From NCBI GenBank assembly GCA_029781865.1, contig JAKOVW010000039.1:1-64000 (forward strand): a stretch of 64,000 bases of DNA, given 5' to 3'. The DNA comes from Bacteroidota bacterium. Its GTDB lineage: Bacteria; Bacteroidota; Bacteroidia; Chitinophagales; Saprospiraceae. The position numbers and the translations under genes are program-made. Within the stretch, counting starts at the first letter, position 1, and the number at the start of each line of letters is the position of its first letter. The notes beneath the pieces are model-generated. The model saw nothing but the letters and a program-made list of their open reading frames with translations. It ran no database searches and was not told where the DNA came from. Of this stretch, positions 1 to 11,190 are shown in pieces.

Positions 1-2050
1 TGCCGATATCCTGTACGCCAACTTGTACGCCAGGAGTATTTGGCTGACGATCGATTACTGCATTGGTAATCCAATCCTGTACTGTTACTACATAGTCATC
101 ATAACATCTGTATGGGCCTCCTGCTAATACTTCATCAGCAGAAATAGTAGCGCTACAGTTTTGATCCAAACTGATTTGGATTTCATCATGACATGCTAAT
201 GCAGTTACCGGATTTGGATATGCATTCACACACACCTGGAATTGACAAGTAGTTACGTTTCCGGCTGCATCTGTTGCTTTGTAACAAAGTGTTTTACAAC
301 CAACTGGGAAGTAACAACCTGGTCCATAAGGTTGGCCGCAAGTCTGAACAACTCTTAACATCACATCTGCTGATGCATACATTACGTCTCCAACATATCC
401 GAATGGACGACAGATTCCAAGGTGACCGATAGAAGCTGCAGTATTTGATGCAAGACCTCCTGCGATAGGACCGGTGTTCATTTGAACTAATCCGTTTCCT
501 GTAACCATGTTACAAGATCCGAATCCACCGATCTGACATGGCTCCCAACGGGTTCCAATCTGACCTGGCATAAAAAATCCTCTTCTTTCTCCAGGATTCA
601 ATACTACGTTGGTAGTTAATCCTGATCCTACGTTTACTGTGAATGTTCCATCACACTTATAAGTAGTATCTCTTGATGGAGGTGCAGAAGCTCCTAATAA
701 TAGGGTATCTAATGAACAAGCAGCAAAAGTAGTTGCTCTGATATTATCTGCAGCAACTCCTGTATGCACTCTTGTCCAAAGTGCTTTTGGAGAAACCCCG
801 TTACAACCAGTCGTTGCAGGGTTACCATTATATCCGGTAAGACCAACTTCCCAGCCTTCGTTGACGTTTGTTTTTTGCCAAACATCAAATAATGCATTCG
901 TACTGGTCAAACCAGAACAACCACCGGAGAAGAAACTTGGGAAACCAAGAATACCTATCGGAGTAGTTGTGTTATTTGTGATATTGAATATCCAACCTGA
1001 CGGGTTAACCGCATCGTATCCGCAGAATGTCAATCCACTTCTACAACCGGTTGAATAAGATGCATTGGTAAATGTTGCAGATGGACAATTATCCATCGCC
1101 ATTAATGGTGGTGCATCCCAGCTCTTGGTACATTCACCGGGTCCTAGGTTAAGAACAACCGCTTTTGGACAACCGATGATTTGTGGTGGCTCAATATCCT
1201 GAACGATTACAGGTAACACCGCTCTTACTAACTGACAGTTAGAAGTAGCGAATGCTCTAAACACTCTATAGAATTTACCAGCTCCAGGAGGAGTGAAGGT
1301 ATCCAAAGTTGGATTAGCAGCTAAGCTGTCAAAACAAGAAGTGAATGGACCTCCGCATCTAAACTGGAAAGTAGGAAGGCACTCTCCGAAGGAGGTAGCT
1401 CCCCATGCTGTCGTTGGACGTATATAGTTTGTGGCATTTGGAAAATACGTAGTACCTGGAGTTAAGTTATAAAACTCAGTAACACCATTAGCTGAAGTAT
1501 ATGTACCGAAGGTGGTAAAAGGTCCTCCAACAGCGGGGCCAATTTGCATGGTGTACGTAAATCCAAAAGCTCCTGTTCCCAATTTAGCTATAACTAATTG
1601 AGCAGCAGGAATGAATGTCTGACATAAAGGAGACGGCGGAGTAGTAGGTGGTCCAGGAACAGCTAATGCCGGACCAGGAACAGCTGTAACTGTAATAATA
1701 CCACAACCGAAACAGGTATTACAACCTTCAGCAAAGGTACAACCGGTTTCGTTTCTTGGCGTTACCGGACCATTTACTGATGATTGAATTGTGGCGCATC
1801 CAGGTACATTTAAAACTGGACAAGGAACGTTTATAGCTCCGGCCGTTTTACAGGTTCCTGGTTGTAAACCTGCAAAAATCGCGGGTAAAGTATCGTTGGT
1901 ATTTACCCCGTTTACTACGGTTTCTCCCACAAAGTAACAAGTACCCGATTGGGTTTGGGCCTGGATACCTGTACTTATGAACAACCATAACAGCATACAG
2001 AGAATGCTGGAGGTTATCCTAGAAGCGTTAGAATAAAAGTTTATTTTCAT
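1..2050 (-). CDS. Giant secreted HYR-like surface protein, N-terminal part (runs off left edge)
   Basis: An uninterrupted frame of 683 codons starts at ATG 2050 and leaves the window at base 1, so the C-terminus is not visible. The first ~35 residues form a signal peptide ending near IQAQ. The rest is rich in Cys, Gly, Pro and Thr, with short segments such as PVIVQDIEPPQIIGCP and CYKATDAAGNVTTC that resemble the HYR/immunoglobulin-like modules of Bacteroidota surface proteins. Near the window edge the stretch QISLDQNCSATISADEV matches the opening module of the 1,313-residue protein at 15834-19775 (QVSLDRDCSALITADMI), so the two proteins share a domain. It probably passes through the T9SS and carries a sorting domain further on, but that cannot be seen. 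The role is unknown; adhesion or matrix formation is inference. Confidence 0.8.
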   Translation of the reverse strand, partial: MKINFYSNASRITSSILCMLLWLFISTGIQAQTQSGTCYFVGETVVNGVNTNDTLPAIFAGLQPGTCKTAGAINVPCPVLNVPGCATIQSSVNGPVTPRNETGCTFAEGCNTCFGCGIITVTAVPGPALAVPGPPTTPPSPLCQTFIPAAQLVIAKLGTGAFGFTYTMQIGPAVGGPFTTFGTYTSANGVTEFYNLTPGTTYFPNATNYIRPTTAWGATSFGECLPTFQFRCGGPFTSCFDSLAANPTLDTFTPPGAGKFYRVFRAFATSNCQLVRAVLPVIVQDIEPPQIIGCPKAVVLNLGPGECTKSWDAPPLMAMDNCPSATFTNASYSTGCRSGLTFCGYDAVNPSGWIFNITNNTTTPIGILGFPSFFSGGCSGLTSTNALFDVWQKTNVNEGWEVGLTGYNGNPATTGCNGVSPKALWTRVHTGVAADNIRATTFAACSLDTLLLGASAPPSRDTTYKCDGTFTVNVGSGLTTNVVLNPGERRGFFMPGQIGTRWEPCQIGGFGSCNMVTGNGLVQMNTGPIAGGLASNTAASIGHLGICRPFGYVGDVMYASADVMLRVVQTCGQPYGPGCYFPVGCKTLCYKATDAAGNVTTCQFQVCVNAYPNPVTALACHDEIQISLDQNCSATISADEVLAGGPYRCYDDYVVTVQDWITNAVIDRQPNTPGVQVGVQDIG

Positions 2051-2132
2051 GAGATTTGGTTTTGCTTATTAATTTTAAAAATGAGATTTTACTTTTTCCA
2101 CTTCAAATCGGGAAATGGAATGCCGAATTTCA

Positions 2133-2573
2133 TTATGTTCTCTTGAATTTATCTACGACTTCACGATAAACCGAGTTCCAGCTCTTAGCATAAAAACCAT
2201 AAGAATGAGTGGTAGTACCATCATTGTCTTTGTGAATTACGCCATACATCTGGGCCATCAGTAAATAAATATCAAAAGTTGGCTCGGGTGCATTCATAAT
2301 AATATATGTGTATGCATCCCATTTCATCCTGAGATCCATGTTTTGTGGATCCAGTTTGATCGCATCGCTGACTTTTTGACTTTCGACTTGTGCAATCGCA
2401 ACGCAGTCAGCTTTGTCTTTAAGAGGAGGTAAAACGTCTTGTGGCGTTGGGGCCGCAAGTTGGGCTGATCCATGATTCGCAAAAGCCATGAAGACCAGTA
2501 AAAATGCACCGGTTATCAGAGATTTGAAAGACCATGAAACAGAATGGAAAAAGTAAACATTCGTCTTTTTCAT
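2133..2573 (-). CDS. Small secreted protein of unknown function
   Basis: This 146-residue protein has a long N-terminal hydrophobic signal segment (about residues 18-38, ending near GSAQ). The mature part of about 108 residues has a helical look, a single Cys near KADCVAIAQ, and many aromatic residues towards the C-terminus (YGFYAKSWNSVYREV). I recognise no family. It lies 82 bp upstream of the giant surface protein at 1-2050 on the same strand, so the two are probably co-transcribed and it may be exported with or assist that protein; this is inference from position only. The ATG at 2573 gives a complete signal peptide. Confidence 0.65.
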   Translation of the reverse strand: MKKTNVYFFHSVSWSFKSLITGAFLLVFMAFANHGSAQLAAPTPQDVLPPLKDKADCVAIAQVESQKVSDAIKLDPQNMDLRMKWDAYTYIIMNAPEPTFDIYLLMAQMYGVIHKDNDGTTTHSYGFYAKSWNSVYREVVDKFKRT

Positions 2574-3261
2574 GAGAAATAGTTTTGGTTATTAATTAAT
2601 TTATACTTCGTCTGATATATAACAATTTCTTAAGTACTAATAATCCACTGATTATTAATCACTTAAAAAACTAGAACACATCCAATATTTTAAAACAGAG
2701 GGATTGGCTTCGTCGGCTTCATCCTTCCTGGTTGAGTTTGCTTCTCTATTTATATAATAGACCCAACTAGGATAACTCCATCTACGCAAAGATAGACAGT
2801 TTATTTATCTGAACACTTTTTTTTTTAATATTTTATTAATATATATGTACATATTTGATTTTCAGTACCTTATTTTAAAAATAAAATTAAATTTTTCTTC
2901 CATAATCTGTAAAAAATCATCCAAATCACCTCCTTCAAGCGTTAAATAATTCCTATATTTTTAATATTAGCTCCGCACCCAATATTCAAGTTCAAATTTA
3001 AACATTTGCCACATGTCAGCTCCATTTGGGATCATTTCCGTCATTACAGATACTATCATTTGGATTAAACTCGGACAACGTAGATCAGCATTCCTGCTGC
3101 TTAAACATATTAAAATTGTATTTGGGTAGATAGGACTTTACCCACAATCAAATATCAATTTCCAAATTATCAAGTTTTGATATCCTTAAGCGGATAATGC
3201 TGGAAATCCATGCAGGCACCTGCCACCAATGCAGCAAATTCATCCCTTGAGAATCTGAATG
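2574..3261. other. Gene-free AT-rich intergenic region
   Basis: About 690 bases lie between two minus-strand genes. The stretch is very AT-rich, with a run of T followed by ATTTTATTAATATAT around 2820-2850. The inverted pair TGGGTA/TACCCA at about 3121-3143 is too short to call a terminator. No convincing coding frame, RNA gene or repeat was seen. It must hold the promoter of the 2573 gene, but I cannot place one with confidence. Confidence 0.4.
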
Positions 3262-6200
3262 CTATTGTATCGCTTTGGAATTTTTTATTGAAACCAATTG
3301 AATCGGGGCATTATTATTGGCCACGAGTATAAACGGATTACCCGCATAGGTTTTCTTGAGCAATAAAATGTTTTTTACGTCCCCTGAAATATAAAGTCCT
3401 GATTTGTCCGGACTTACTTCATCAAACCATCCTTGCTTATTACCTTTAAGCAATAACCCTACGCCGGCATCCGCATTTCCGGTTTCCACTTCTGCAACAT
3501 ATAAGTTCCCTGCAATGACGAGGTCCTTGACCTGATCATTATCCAGATCTTCGTATATAATTCCATTTACCGGTGAAATCTGTGCGCGATTGGGTAAAGG
3601 TTTCAATTCAAATGAGCCCTTATTATTGATCAGTACCATGCTCTGAAATGTTTTGGCTTCGTAGTGAAGCGCATTATTCAGCATGTCTCCATAAACTTCC
3701 TGTAAAGTAGACTTCCCATATTCATCATAAGTTTTAAATTTATCTAATATCATGGGCATTTGTTCGCTGGAACATTGTCTTCCCCTTACCGGAAATAAAT
3801 TTCCATCCTTCTTATACCAGCCAAGTACAATGTCTGACTTCTTATTATTGTCAAAATCACCGGCGTAGATTTGAAAAGGTTTAGCTTTGGTTGTTCGGTA
3901 CTTATAATTTGTACCCAGGTTACCTACGATGAAATCAGTATCTCCGTCATTATCAATGTCTGCAGCAATAATACGGTTCCACCATCCTGTTGTCTCATCC
4001 AGTTTAAGTTCTTTGACCTGATTGATCAGTTTGCCATTCTGTTGAATGAATGGAGTGATGTTCATCCATTCTCCTACTACCATGAGATCCAATTTACCAT
4101 CGCCATTGATATCTGCCCAGACGGCATCAGTTACCATTCCAATATCTGATAATCCATTTGACCACTTACTGGTTGCATCCGTAAATACTCCTTTATTGTT
4201 TTCAAGTAAATATGATTTTCCCGGAAACGGATACTTACCTGGTGTATGACGTCCACCGACAAACAGATCGAGATCGCCGTCTCCATCAAAATCCGCAGCA
4301 ACCACACAAGCACCACTGGACATAACCGGAGGCAATGAATTTACTTTTGTAAAATTGCCTTCACCATCATTTTCATAAATCCGATGCTGATATTTTGCAG
4401 GATCATCCCATTCATTCCCTCCGCTGGCAACGTATAAGTCCATATCACCATCTCCATCCTTGTCAAAGAACAAGGCTCCGACATCTTCATAATCTTTGTC
4501 TTTGTCGAATGCAGGAGTAGCATGTTGCGAAAACAATCCGGACGTATTTTGCAGGTAAATTGCACCTGCCTGGCCAGTCGCTCCTCCGACATAAAAATCA
4601 TCTGCTCCGTCTCCATTGACATCTGCTACTGCAATTGCAGGACCGAACTGAGACATTTTATGCGGCAATAATATTTGTCTTTGGTGATAATCATCGTAAT
4701 CATTTTCACGGTGCACAAAGTCTGCATGAAATTGAGTTGTCTTATCTTCAAAAAGTTGCTGTTTGTTTTCTTTTGTTTTCTCAACTGATATGGCATCTGC
4801 ATATTTCAATTTCAATAATTGATCGCCAGCAACATTTTCAATAGTCTGTTGCTTTTTATCAGGCCACGTGACAATTAATTTTTTGATGTTCTTTTGATTT
4901 CCGAGGCCAAAATAAATATTATCATCGACACAGGATTGATATCCCCGTGTTGTAATTAATTCAAAAAACTGCGGCCCGTTTTCAGTTTGTATTTCCACTT
5001 TCGTATTCAATTTCAAAGAATACTTAGGTGCATCCAATTTGATTTTCAGAAAATGATTATCAGATCTTTCAATTGCATTGTTTTTATAAACCAATGCAGG
5101 CTCATCAATAAGATTCACTACAAGATCTGCATCTCCGTCTCCATCGAGATCACCATATGCCGCGCCTGATGCAAATCCTTTGTAATCCAAATGCGCTTCA
5201 GCAGACTTGTCGGTAAACGTAAGATCTCCATTATTTTCATAATAAAACTTCGGAACTTTCGTCGATTGCATAGACATGTTTTGCTGTCTTAAGAATCTAA
5301 CTATGGACTCTGTAGACTCTCCTTTCTCACGCATTTCATTAGCATGTTTCACCATAGGTTTAAAAAAGTCCTTATTTAAAAAATCACGGTAGTAACCATT
5401 GGATATATAGATATCTTTCTTACCATCGAGATTAAAATCATTAAATAAGATACTCCAACTCCAATCGGTATTGTGTATTCCACTCATCTGTCCGATTTCA
5501 CTAAATGATTTATTGCCATTGTTTAACTGAAGCATATTGCGCATGTAGGAATAATGATAACCCATCTTAAAATAGCGCCAGAACCGTTCAATATCCATAC
5601 TGGCCATGTTTACTTTCTCGCGGTAATTATCTTCTGCCAGCATATCGAGAACCATAAAATCCATTAAGCCATCATTATTGATATCTGCAGCATCAATTCC
5701 CATACTGCTCAATGAAGTATGTTTAACAGCTGTATATAAAATATTTTTAAATGTACCATTTCCCTGATTTTCGAAAAAGTAATCCGGCTGTTCATGATCT
5801 ACCGATATATAAATATCAGGCAATCCGTCTCCGGTTAAATCAGAAGTAACAATTCCCAATGTCCATCCGTAGCTTAGCAATCCGGATGTCTCTGTTACAT
5901 CTACAAATTTATTGTTTCCTTTATTTTCGTACAGATGATTTGAGTATTGCATGGTTGGATTCCTGAAACGGTCATAATGAGTCCCTTCTCCTGCCATGCG
6001 GTCAGGCGGATGATTGCCAACAATTAAATCAAGATCACCATCCTGATCCATATCAAAAAAACTTGCAGTGATACTCAAACCCGGATCATTGATTCCCATT
6101 TCTATTCCACGTTCTGTAAACGTAAGATTCCCATTATTCATAAAACACAGATTCTCGTGTTTTTTTGCATCTTCCGGATAATATGAACGACAAATATAAA

Positions 6201-6639
6201 TATCGAGAAATCCATCATTATTGATATCCGCTATAGCAACTCCGGTTGACCATCCACCAAATCCTGCTATTCCTGATTTTTGGGTGATGTCTTCGAATTG
6301 AAAATTGCCTTTATTGAGGTATAATTTATTTTCAACCATATTTCCGGTCAACAAAATATCTGATAACCCATCATTATTGATATCCAATAGCGCCACTCCT
6401 CCACCATTGAAAATATTTATATACTCCAATGGATTTGGCAATGCATCCGGTTTTAAGGTATTGGCAAAATGAACTCCCGTTTTATCCGCAGGCAATAATT
6501 CAAAAGCCGGAAGATTGGGGTTCGGAGTTGGCCTTTTCAAAGCAGATTGATTGCATGAACTCGGAATTAAAACAAATAATAGAACTGCACCGACACCTGA
6601 CACTAACAATTCAATTGATCTATTTAAAAACAATTTCAT
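3262..6639 (-). CDS. FG-GAP/VCBS repeat lipoprotein with ASPIC/UnbV domain (CRTAC1-like), copy 1
   Basis: This 1,125-residue protein begins with a lipoprotein signal (lipobox IPSSC, Cys at residue 29). Most of it consists of FG-GAP/VCBS beta-propeller repeats, each with a calcium-binding loop of the type DINNDG or DGDGDADL. An ASPIC/UnbV domain (about residues 530-610, containing [18 protein letters not shown] and ending at a WPDKKQQT segment) sits between two propeller blocks, the usual CRTAC1-family layout. It should be anchored in the outer membrane by lipid and bind a surface ligand. No enzyme active site is visible. The neighbouring 6911-10243 gene is a paralogue in the same direction, 271 bp upstream. 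The ligand is unknown. Confidence 0.88.
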   Translation of the reverse strand: MKLFLNRSIELLVSGVGAVLLFVLIPSSCNQSALKRPTPNPNLPAFELLPADKTGVHFANTLKPDALPNPLEYINIFNGGGVALLDINNDGLSDILLTGNMVENKLYLNKGNFQFEDITQKSGIAGFGGWSTGVAIADINNDGFLDIYICRSYYPEDAKKHENLCFMNNGNLTFTERGIEMGINDPGLSITASFFDMDQDGDLDLIVGNHPPDRMAGEGTHYDRFRNPTMQYSNHLYENKGNNKFVDVTETSGLLSYGWTLGIVTSDLTGDGLPDIYISVDHEQPDYFFENQGNGTFKNILYTAVKHTSLSSMGIDAADINNDGLMDFMVLDMLAEDNYREKVNMASMDIERFWRYFKMGYHYSYMRNMLQLNNGNKSFSEIGQMSGIHNTDWSWSILFNDFNLDGKKDIYISNGYYRDFLNKDFFKPMVKHANEMREKGESTESIVRFLRQQNMSMQSTKVPKFYYENNGDLTFTDKSAEAHLDYKGFASGAAYGDLDGDGDADLVVNLIDEPALVYKNNAIERSDNHFLKIKLDAPKYSLKLNTKVEIQTENGPQFFELITTRGYQSCVDDNIYFGLGNQKNIKKLIVTWPDKKQQTIENVAGDQLLKLKYADAISVEKTKENKQQLFEDKTTQFHADFVHRENDYDDYHQRQILLPHKMSQFGPAIAVADVNGDGADDFYVGGATGQAGAIYLQNTSGLFSQHATPAFDKDKDYEDVGALFFDKDGDGDMDLYVASGGNEWDDPAKYQHRIYENDGEGNFTKVNSLPPVMSSGACVVAADFDGDGDLDLFVGGRHTPGKYPFPGKSYLLENNKGVFTDATSKWSNGLSDIGMVTDAVWADINGDGKLDLMVVGEWMNITPFIQQNGKLINQVKELKLDETTGWWNRIIAADIDNDGDTDFIVGNLGTNYKYRTTKAKPFQIYAGDFDNNKKSDIVLGWYKKDGNLFPVRGRQCSSEQMPMILDKFKTYDEYGKSTLQEVYGDMLNNALHYEAKTFQSMVLINNKGSFELKPLPNRAQISPVNGIIYEDLDNDQVKDLVIAGNLYVAEVETGNADAGVGLLLKGNKQGWFDEVSPDKSGLYISGDVKNILLLKKTYAGNPFILVANNNAPIQLVSIKNSKAIQ

Positions 6640-6910
6640 ATACCTGATTTTTAAATTAATTTAAAATGACAAAACCGGTTTCAGTTATTGCATTAAAAAC
6701 AAATAATGCAGATCCTGAAACAAAAAATAGATAACTGCCGATACATTTGAAAAGATATCTTGTATGCTTAAATTGAGCCGACATTATTTAATATTAGATT
6801 CTTATTCTGTATTTTAGCTGTATAAATTAAATCTTGTGCTTCCCTGGCTATTTATTTGAATTGCAGTACTACTTCCTGTTAAAAAGTTTTCTTCAGTTCA
6901 TTTATTACTA

Positions 6911-9900
6911 TTATTGAATATTCCTGAAAAAATACAATGCATTATTATTTATGCCGACCAAGATTGATGGTTTTCCTTTAATATCAATTGCTTTAATATC
7001 TTTCACATCAAAAGGAACAAAGAATCCTGTCTCCTTAGGTTTTAAAAGCTTGCCAAAGGGATTCTTATCGGATCCTTTGAAAAAACATCCGACAGAAGCG
7101 TCTGCTCTGGTCGTTTCTATCTCCGCGTTAAATAAATTTCCGGCAAGTACAACATCATCAACTCCATCTTTATCAAAATCTTTGACTATTATACCTTGCA
7201 CGGTTGAAAATTGCGTTTCTTTCGGTAGTGGAGTTACTTTAAATTTACCACCTTCATTCTGAAGCAATACGCTTTCAAACAAATGGGCTTTATAAACCAA
7301 TCCTTTTTCGAGTCCATTGCCATAAATGTCCTGTAAGTTAGCATTGGCATAAGACGTGTAATCCGGAAACTTGGTAGCAATAGATGGAATCTGCTCAGAT
7401 GAGCATTGTCGTCCCCTTATGGGAACCATGTCTTTACCATTATATTTTGCAAGGACGATATCATAAGTCCCATTCTGATCATAGTCATCGCAATACACCA
7501 TGAATGGTTTTTCTTTACTTGCATGAAATTTATAATTGTCTCCAAGATTGCCTACAATAAAATCCATATCGCCATCCTTGTCATAATCTAACGCTACAAT
7601 TTTATTCCACCAGCCTTCTGTTTCCTGAAGATTTAATTCTTCACTTTTTACTTTAACAAAATTGCCGTTTCTGTTTTCAAATACAGTGATCGGCATCCAT
7701 TCGCCGACTACTACCAGATCCGGCTTTGAATCACCTACCACTTGCGCCCAGACAGCAGATGTCACCATCCCGGCTAAGCGTAAATCAGGTGCTTTCTCAT
7801 CCGTTACGTCTTTAAATTTACCACCACCAATATTTTCCAACAAATAACTCTTTGGTGGATATGGATACTTGTCCGGAATAGTGCGGCCTCCTCTGAAAAT
7901 ATCCAAATCGCCATCGCCATCGAAATCAATTGCTACTACACAAGAACCGCTTGATCTGATTACAGGTAAATTCGACAAATCCTTGGTGAAATTTCCATTA
8001 CCATCATTGATATATAAACGATCCTGATAGATGGGTAAACTCTCATCCATTTCCGTTCCTCCGGAAACGACATACAAATCAGGATCCCCGTCACCATCAG
8101 CATCAAAGAAAAGACTTTGCATATCTTCATAGTCCTTGTCCTTTTCAAAAATCGGTACTTGCTTTGCGCGAAAGGTACCTGAGTCGGTTTGCATATACAA
8201 CTGTCCGGCTTTGAAATGCGGAGCGCCAACATAAAAATCCTCTCTTCCATCTTTGTTTACATCCGCTACAGAAATAAACGGGCCTAAGCGGCTTAATTGA
8301 TGTGGTAATAATTTCTGATTTTTATAATCGTCGAATTCATTCTCCTGATGATAATAAGGCGGGAAAATACTTTCCAATGTATTTTGGGCGAATAGCGTTT
8401 TTTCATTTGCAGCAGGCGGATCTCCCTTTACTGATTTTTTGTAATTCATTTCAATCGTTTGATTGACTTTTACATCTTTCAAAATGGTTTTTCTGAAATT
8501 GGGCCACTGCACTTCTACCCTGTCTATTTTATCCACATTGGATAATCCAAAATGAGCAAATGGTTCTGAAGATGATAAATATCCACGTGCTGTTTTCAAT
8601 TCGACATACTGCATTTTATCACCATAAAAAATACTCACTTTAGCTCCGATCCCGAAGGTATTCGTTGGTATTCCCCTGCAGGAAACTCTCAGATAATTCT
8701 GATTATCATTGACATTGTTCTCATAAATAAATGCCGGATCATCAATATTATTTACAACAAGATCCAAATCACCATCATTATCCAAATCACCAAACGCCGC
8801 ACCATTTGAAAAACTGGTTTTATTGATGCCCCAGTCTTTCATCATTTTCTTGAATGTAAGATCACGATTATTTTTGAAAATATAACTGACCAATTTAACT
8901 GAAGGCAAAATGCTTAATACCTGCTCCGGACTATCCACAACATTATTATGCGCTTTTAAAAATTCTCTCATTTTCTTGTTGGTGTCCCTGTCGTAAACAT
9001 CCCGACGATATCCATTAGATACAAAAATATCTTTGAATCCATCGTTATCTACGTCTTCTATTAATGCACTCCAGGACCAATCCGTTTTTTCCACTCCGGC
9101 TAATTGAGATATATCTGTAAAAAATCCATTGCCATGATTGTACTGCAAAACATTGTGCATGTACTGATCCTGAAAACCCATGGCTTTTAATTTCATGAAG
9201 TATTCCGGTTGCATGGCTGGCATGGTTGTCTTTGATCTCTTATAATCTTCAGGACGCATTTCGACTTCCATGATTTCGTCGTTGCCATCGTTATTGATAT
9301 CACCGAAATCCACGCCCATCGCATAATAAGGCACATGATTCGTCAGCGATTTTACACTTTCCTTAAAAGTACCATCTCCGTAATTTACATAGAAGTAATC
9401 ATTCTCTATAAAATCATTTGCGACATATAAATCCGGAAAACCATCTTTATTAATATCACCTGCAACTGCTGCAAGTCCATAGCCATAGCTTGGATAAATG
9501 CCTGCATCTTTACTTACATCTGTAAATGTGCCATTGCCATTATTTCTAAACAATTTATTTGCAGTATGCGGATCATAAATTCCCTGTGCCATTAATTGTT
9601 TTACTTCCTTAATGGAATCCTCTTCAATTTTCCAGCGATGCGGGCGATTGGTAACAAACAAATCTAAATCACCATCGAGATCATAATCAAAAAAAGTGGC
9701 AGTAATTGAGAAACCTGGATCTGCAACTCCATATTTTTCTGCCTCATCAATAAATGTCATATTTTTTTGATTAATTAGTAACAGATTTTTGTTTTTAGAA
9801 GTATCATTTAAAAATCCGCCCCGGCAGATATACAAATCCATATATCCATCACAATTTGCATCTACTGTAATGACAGCATTATGCCATCCATCAAATTTTC

Positions 9901-10243
9901 TGATTCCTGCTTTTTCAGAAATATCTTCAAATTTCATCTTCCCAAGATTGCGATATAATCTATCGCCTACCTGATTTCCGGTAAAGTAAATATCCTGAAG
10001 TCCATCGTTATCAAAGTCTGCAATAGCCACTCCGGCACCATTGTATATATAATTAAAGGTGTAAATGTGTTCAGTGGCAGTTTCTATTATCTTGTTATTA
10101 AAGGAAACGCCGGTTTCTTCCGGACTCATCAATCTAAATAATTGTCCATTATAGCTGTCTGGCTTTTTCTTTGAACAAGAGCCGAAAAGAACCAGGAATA
10201 TTAAACCAATTATAAAAGAATACTTAGTGATAATCATGCTCAT
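6911..10243 (-). CDS. FG-GAP/VCBS repeat lipoprotein with ASPIC/UnbV domain (CRTAC1-like), copy 2
   Basis: This 1,110-residue protein has the same architecture as the 3262-6639 protein. It has a lipoprotein signal with lipobox LFGSC, an N-terminal propeller with DFDNDGLQDIYFTGN-type loops, an ASPIC/UnbV domain (ELKTARGYLSSSEPFAHFGL, then VEVQWPNFRKT), then a second propeller. Blocks such as [14 protein letters not shown] and TEGWWN occur in both paralogues, so they arose by duplication. It is probably surface-exposed and calcium-stabilised. A TAACTTTG -7 element (10267-10260) lies 16 bases before the first ATG; a second in-frame ATG two codons later is also possible. The ligand cannot be told from sequence. 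Confidence 0.88.
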   Translation of the reverse strand: MSMIITKYSFIIGLIFLVLFGSCSKKKPDSYNGQLFRLMSPEETGVSFNNKIIETATEHIYTFNYIYNGAGVAIADFDNDGLQDIYFTGNQVGDRLYRNLGKMKFEDISEKAGIRKFDGWHNAVITVDANCDGYMDLYICRGGFLNDTSKNKNLLLINQKNMTFIDEAEKYGVADPGFSITATFFDYDLDGDLDLFVTNRPHRWKIEEDSIKEVKQLMAQGIYDPHTANKLFRNNGNGTFTDVSKDAGIYPSYGYGLAAVAGDINKDGFPDLYVANDFIENDYFYVNYGDGTFKESVKSLTNHVPYYAMGVDFGDINNDGNDEIMEVEMRPEDYKRSKTTMPAMQPEYFMKLKAMGFQDQYMHNVLQYNHGNGFFTDISQLAGVEKTDWSWSALIEDVDNDGFKDIFVSNGYRRDVYDRDTNKKMREFLKAHNNVVDSPEQVLSILPSVKLVSYIFKNNRDLTFKKMMKDWGINKTSFSNGAAFGDLDNDGDLDLVVNNIDDPAFIYENNVNDNQNYLRVSCRGIPTNTFGIGAKVSIFYGDKMQYVELKTARGYLSSSEPFAHFGLSNVDKIDRVEVQWPNFRKTILKDVKVNQTIEMNYKKSVKGDPPAANEKTLFAQNTLESIFPPYYHQENEFDDYKNQKLLPHQLSRLGPFISVADVNKDGREDFYVGAPHFKAGQLYMQTDSGTFRAKQVPIFEKDKDYEDMQSLFFDADGDGDPDLYVVSGGTEMDESLPIYQDRLYINDGNGNFTKDLSNLPVIRSSGSCVVAIDFDGDGDLDIFRGGRTIPDKYPYPPKSYLLENIGGGKFKDVTDEKAPDLRLAGMVTSAVWAQVVGDSKPDLVVVGEWMPITVFENRNGNFVKVKSEELNLQETEGWWNKIVALDYDKDGDMDFIVGNLGDNYKFHASKEKPFMVYCDDYDQNGTYDIVLAKYNGKDMVPIRGRQCSSEQIPSIATKFPDYTSYANANLQDIYGNGLEKGLVYKAHLFESVLLQNEGGKFKVTPLPKETQFSTVQGIIVKDFDKDGVDDVVLAGNLFNAEIETTRADASVGCFFKGSDKNPFGKLLKPKETGFFVPFDVKDIKAIDIKGKPSILVGINNNALYFFRNIQ

Positions 10244-10259
10244 TTTTTGGTTTGGGGAG

Positions 10260-10267
10260 CAAAGTTA
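10260..10267 (-). promoter_or_regulatory. Promoter -7 element for the 6911-10243 lipoprotein gene
   Basis: The minus strand reads TAACTTTG here, an exact match to the Bacteroidota TAnnTTTG -7 consensus, 16 bases upstream of the start codon. No TTG at the expected -33 spacing was found. Confidence 0.45.
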
Positions 10268-10333
10268 TCAAAGTTTAGGCTGAAATAAGAAGATATTAAC
10301 AAGCTATTGAAAAATGGCAATAGAATTTAATAT

Positions 10334-10341
10334 TATTTTTG
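10334..10341 (+). promoter_or_regulatory. Promoter -7 element for the 10360 lipoprotein gene
   Basis: TATTTTTG fits TAnnTTTG and ends 18 bases before the ATG at 10360. A TTG at 10307-10309 is 24 bases upstream, just outside the usual 17-23 spacing. The element covers the TTG that would open a longer frame, which argues for the ATG at 10360. Confidence 0.5.
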
Positions 10342-10359
10342 CGTATAAATTTTTTAACT

Positions 10360-10824
10360 ATGAATAAATTAACTATTGTTTTAATAAGTTTCTTTTTAGC
10401 CATCAATTTTTACAATTGTAAAAATGATAAACAAGCTGAAGCAGGAATTAACAATGATAAGCCAGCTGATTCCCCTAACGCAGGAAAGTCTGTTCCTACT
10501 ATCAGCAAATCTGATTCAACTAATGATCCCCTTTTAGTTCAATTGCCTTCTAGTTATTATCGTCCACAAGGATTAAGACAATTAAACGTAATGGAAATGT
10601 TTAAATTTGGTAATGAAAACCCAACTAAAGTCAGAACTTTACCTCTTAAAGATAAGAATGGTAATCCTGTTACTTATCACATCATGGAGAATCCCGAGAA
10701 ACCGATGTTTATGCAAATGTATGTCAATGATAGTAATCGAGTGGTAGAGGGGGTTGTCTTTGAAATGAATGATGAAATCAAAAGCTTGATCACCAAGGTT
10801 AGAATTGTATCTAGCGGCAATTAA
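10360..10824 (+). CDS. Small lipoprotein of unknown function
   Basis: Starting at the ATG at 10360, this 154-residue protein has a lipoprotein signal (hydrophobic helix, Cys in INFYNCKND). A Ser/Asp/Pro-rich linker follows, then a compact C-terminal part of about 90 residues with alternating polar and hydrophobic residues (for example MFMQMYVNDSNRVVEGVVFEM) that suggests beta strands. No family was recognised. The longer frame opening at TTG 10339 was rejected because that codon lies inside the -7 element. It stands alone, divergent from the FG-GAP lipoprotein and followed by a strong terminator, so it is probably its own transcription unit. Confidence 0.7.
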   Translation: MNKLTIVLISFFLAINFYNCKNDKQAEAGINNDKPADSPNAGKSVPTISKSDSTNDPLLVQLPSSYYRPQGLRQLNVMEMFKFGNENPTKVRTLPLKDKNGNPVTYHIMENPEKPMFMQMYVNDSNRVVEGVVFEMNDEIKSLITKVRIVSSGN

Positions 10825-10843
10825 ATCTGCTTTCTTTCTTAGA

Positions 10844-10881
10844 TAAAAAAAAGGATGTTTATACAAACATCCTTTTTTTTT
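10844..10881 (+). terminator. Rho-independent terminator
   Basis: GGATGTTT (10853-10860) pairs with AAACATCC (10865-10872) around an ATAC loop, flanked by A and T runs. It lies 20 bases after the small lipoprotein gene. The A/T symmetry could let it work in both directions. Confidence 0.85.
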
Positions 10882-11190
10882 GATCTGAACCTTTTTTCTA
10901 CAAATTTCAGATCTTGAAACACCCCCTGTAAACATAGGCTCCCAGTCGAAATTCTAAATTCCTTATTCCACGTATGTGACCATTCTTTATTAATTGACAC
11001 AAAGTCATTCTGATTATTAATTCCAATTTTACAAGAAGGTTAAGCTGAATTCTCAATGGTTAATCAATCCTATTCGATTAACTGGCAAATGATATTGTCA
11101 AGCGCTGAAATTTTTAGTGAGTATAGCTACAAAAACGAAAATGAAATCCTTAATCAACACAAAGACTGACTAAAAAAAAGCAATCAGAAC
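10882..11190. other. Intergenic region without recognised features
   Basis: Between the terminator and the convergent PorP/SprF gene I see no coding frame, hairpin with a T-tract, RNA gene or repeat. Confidence 0.35.
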
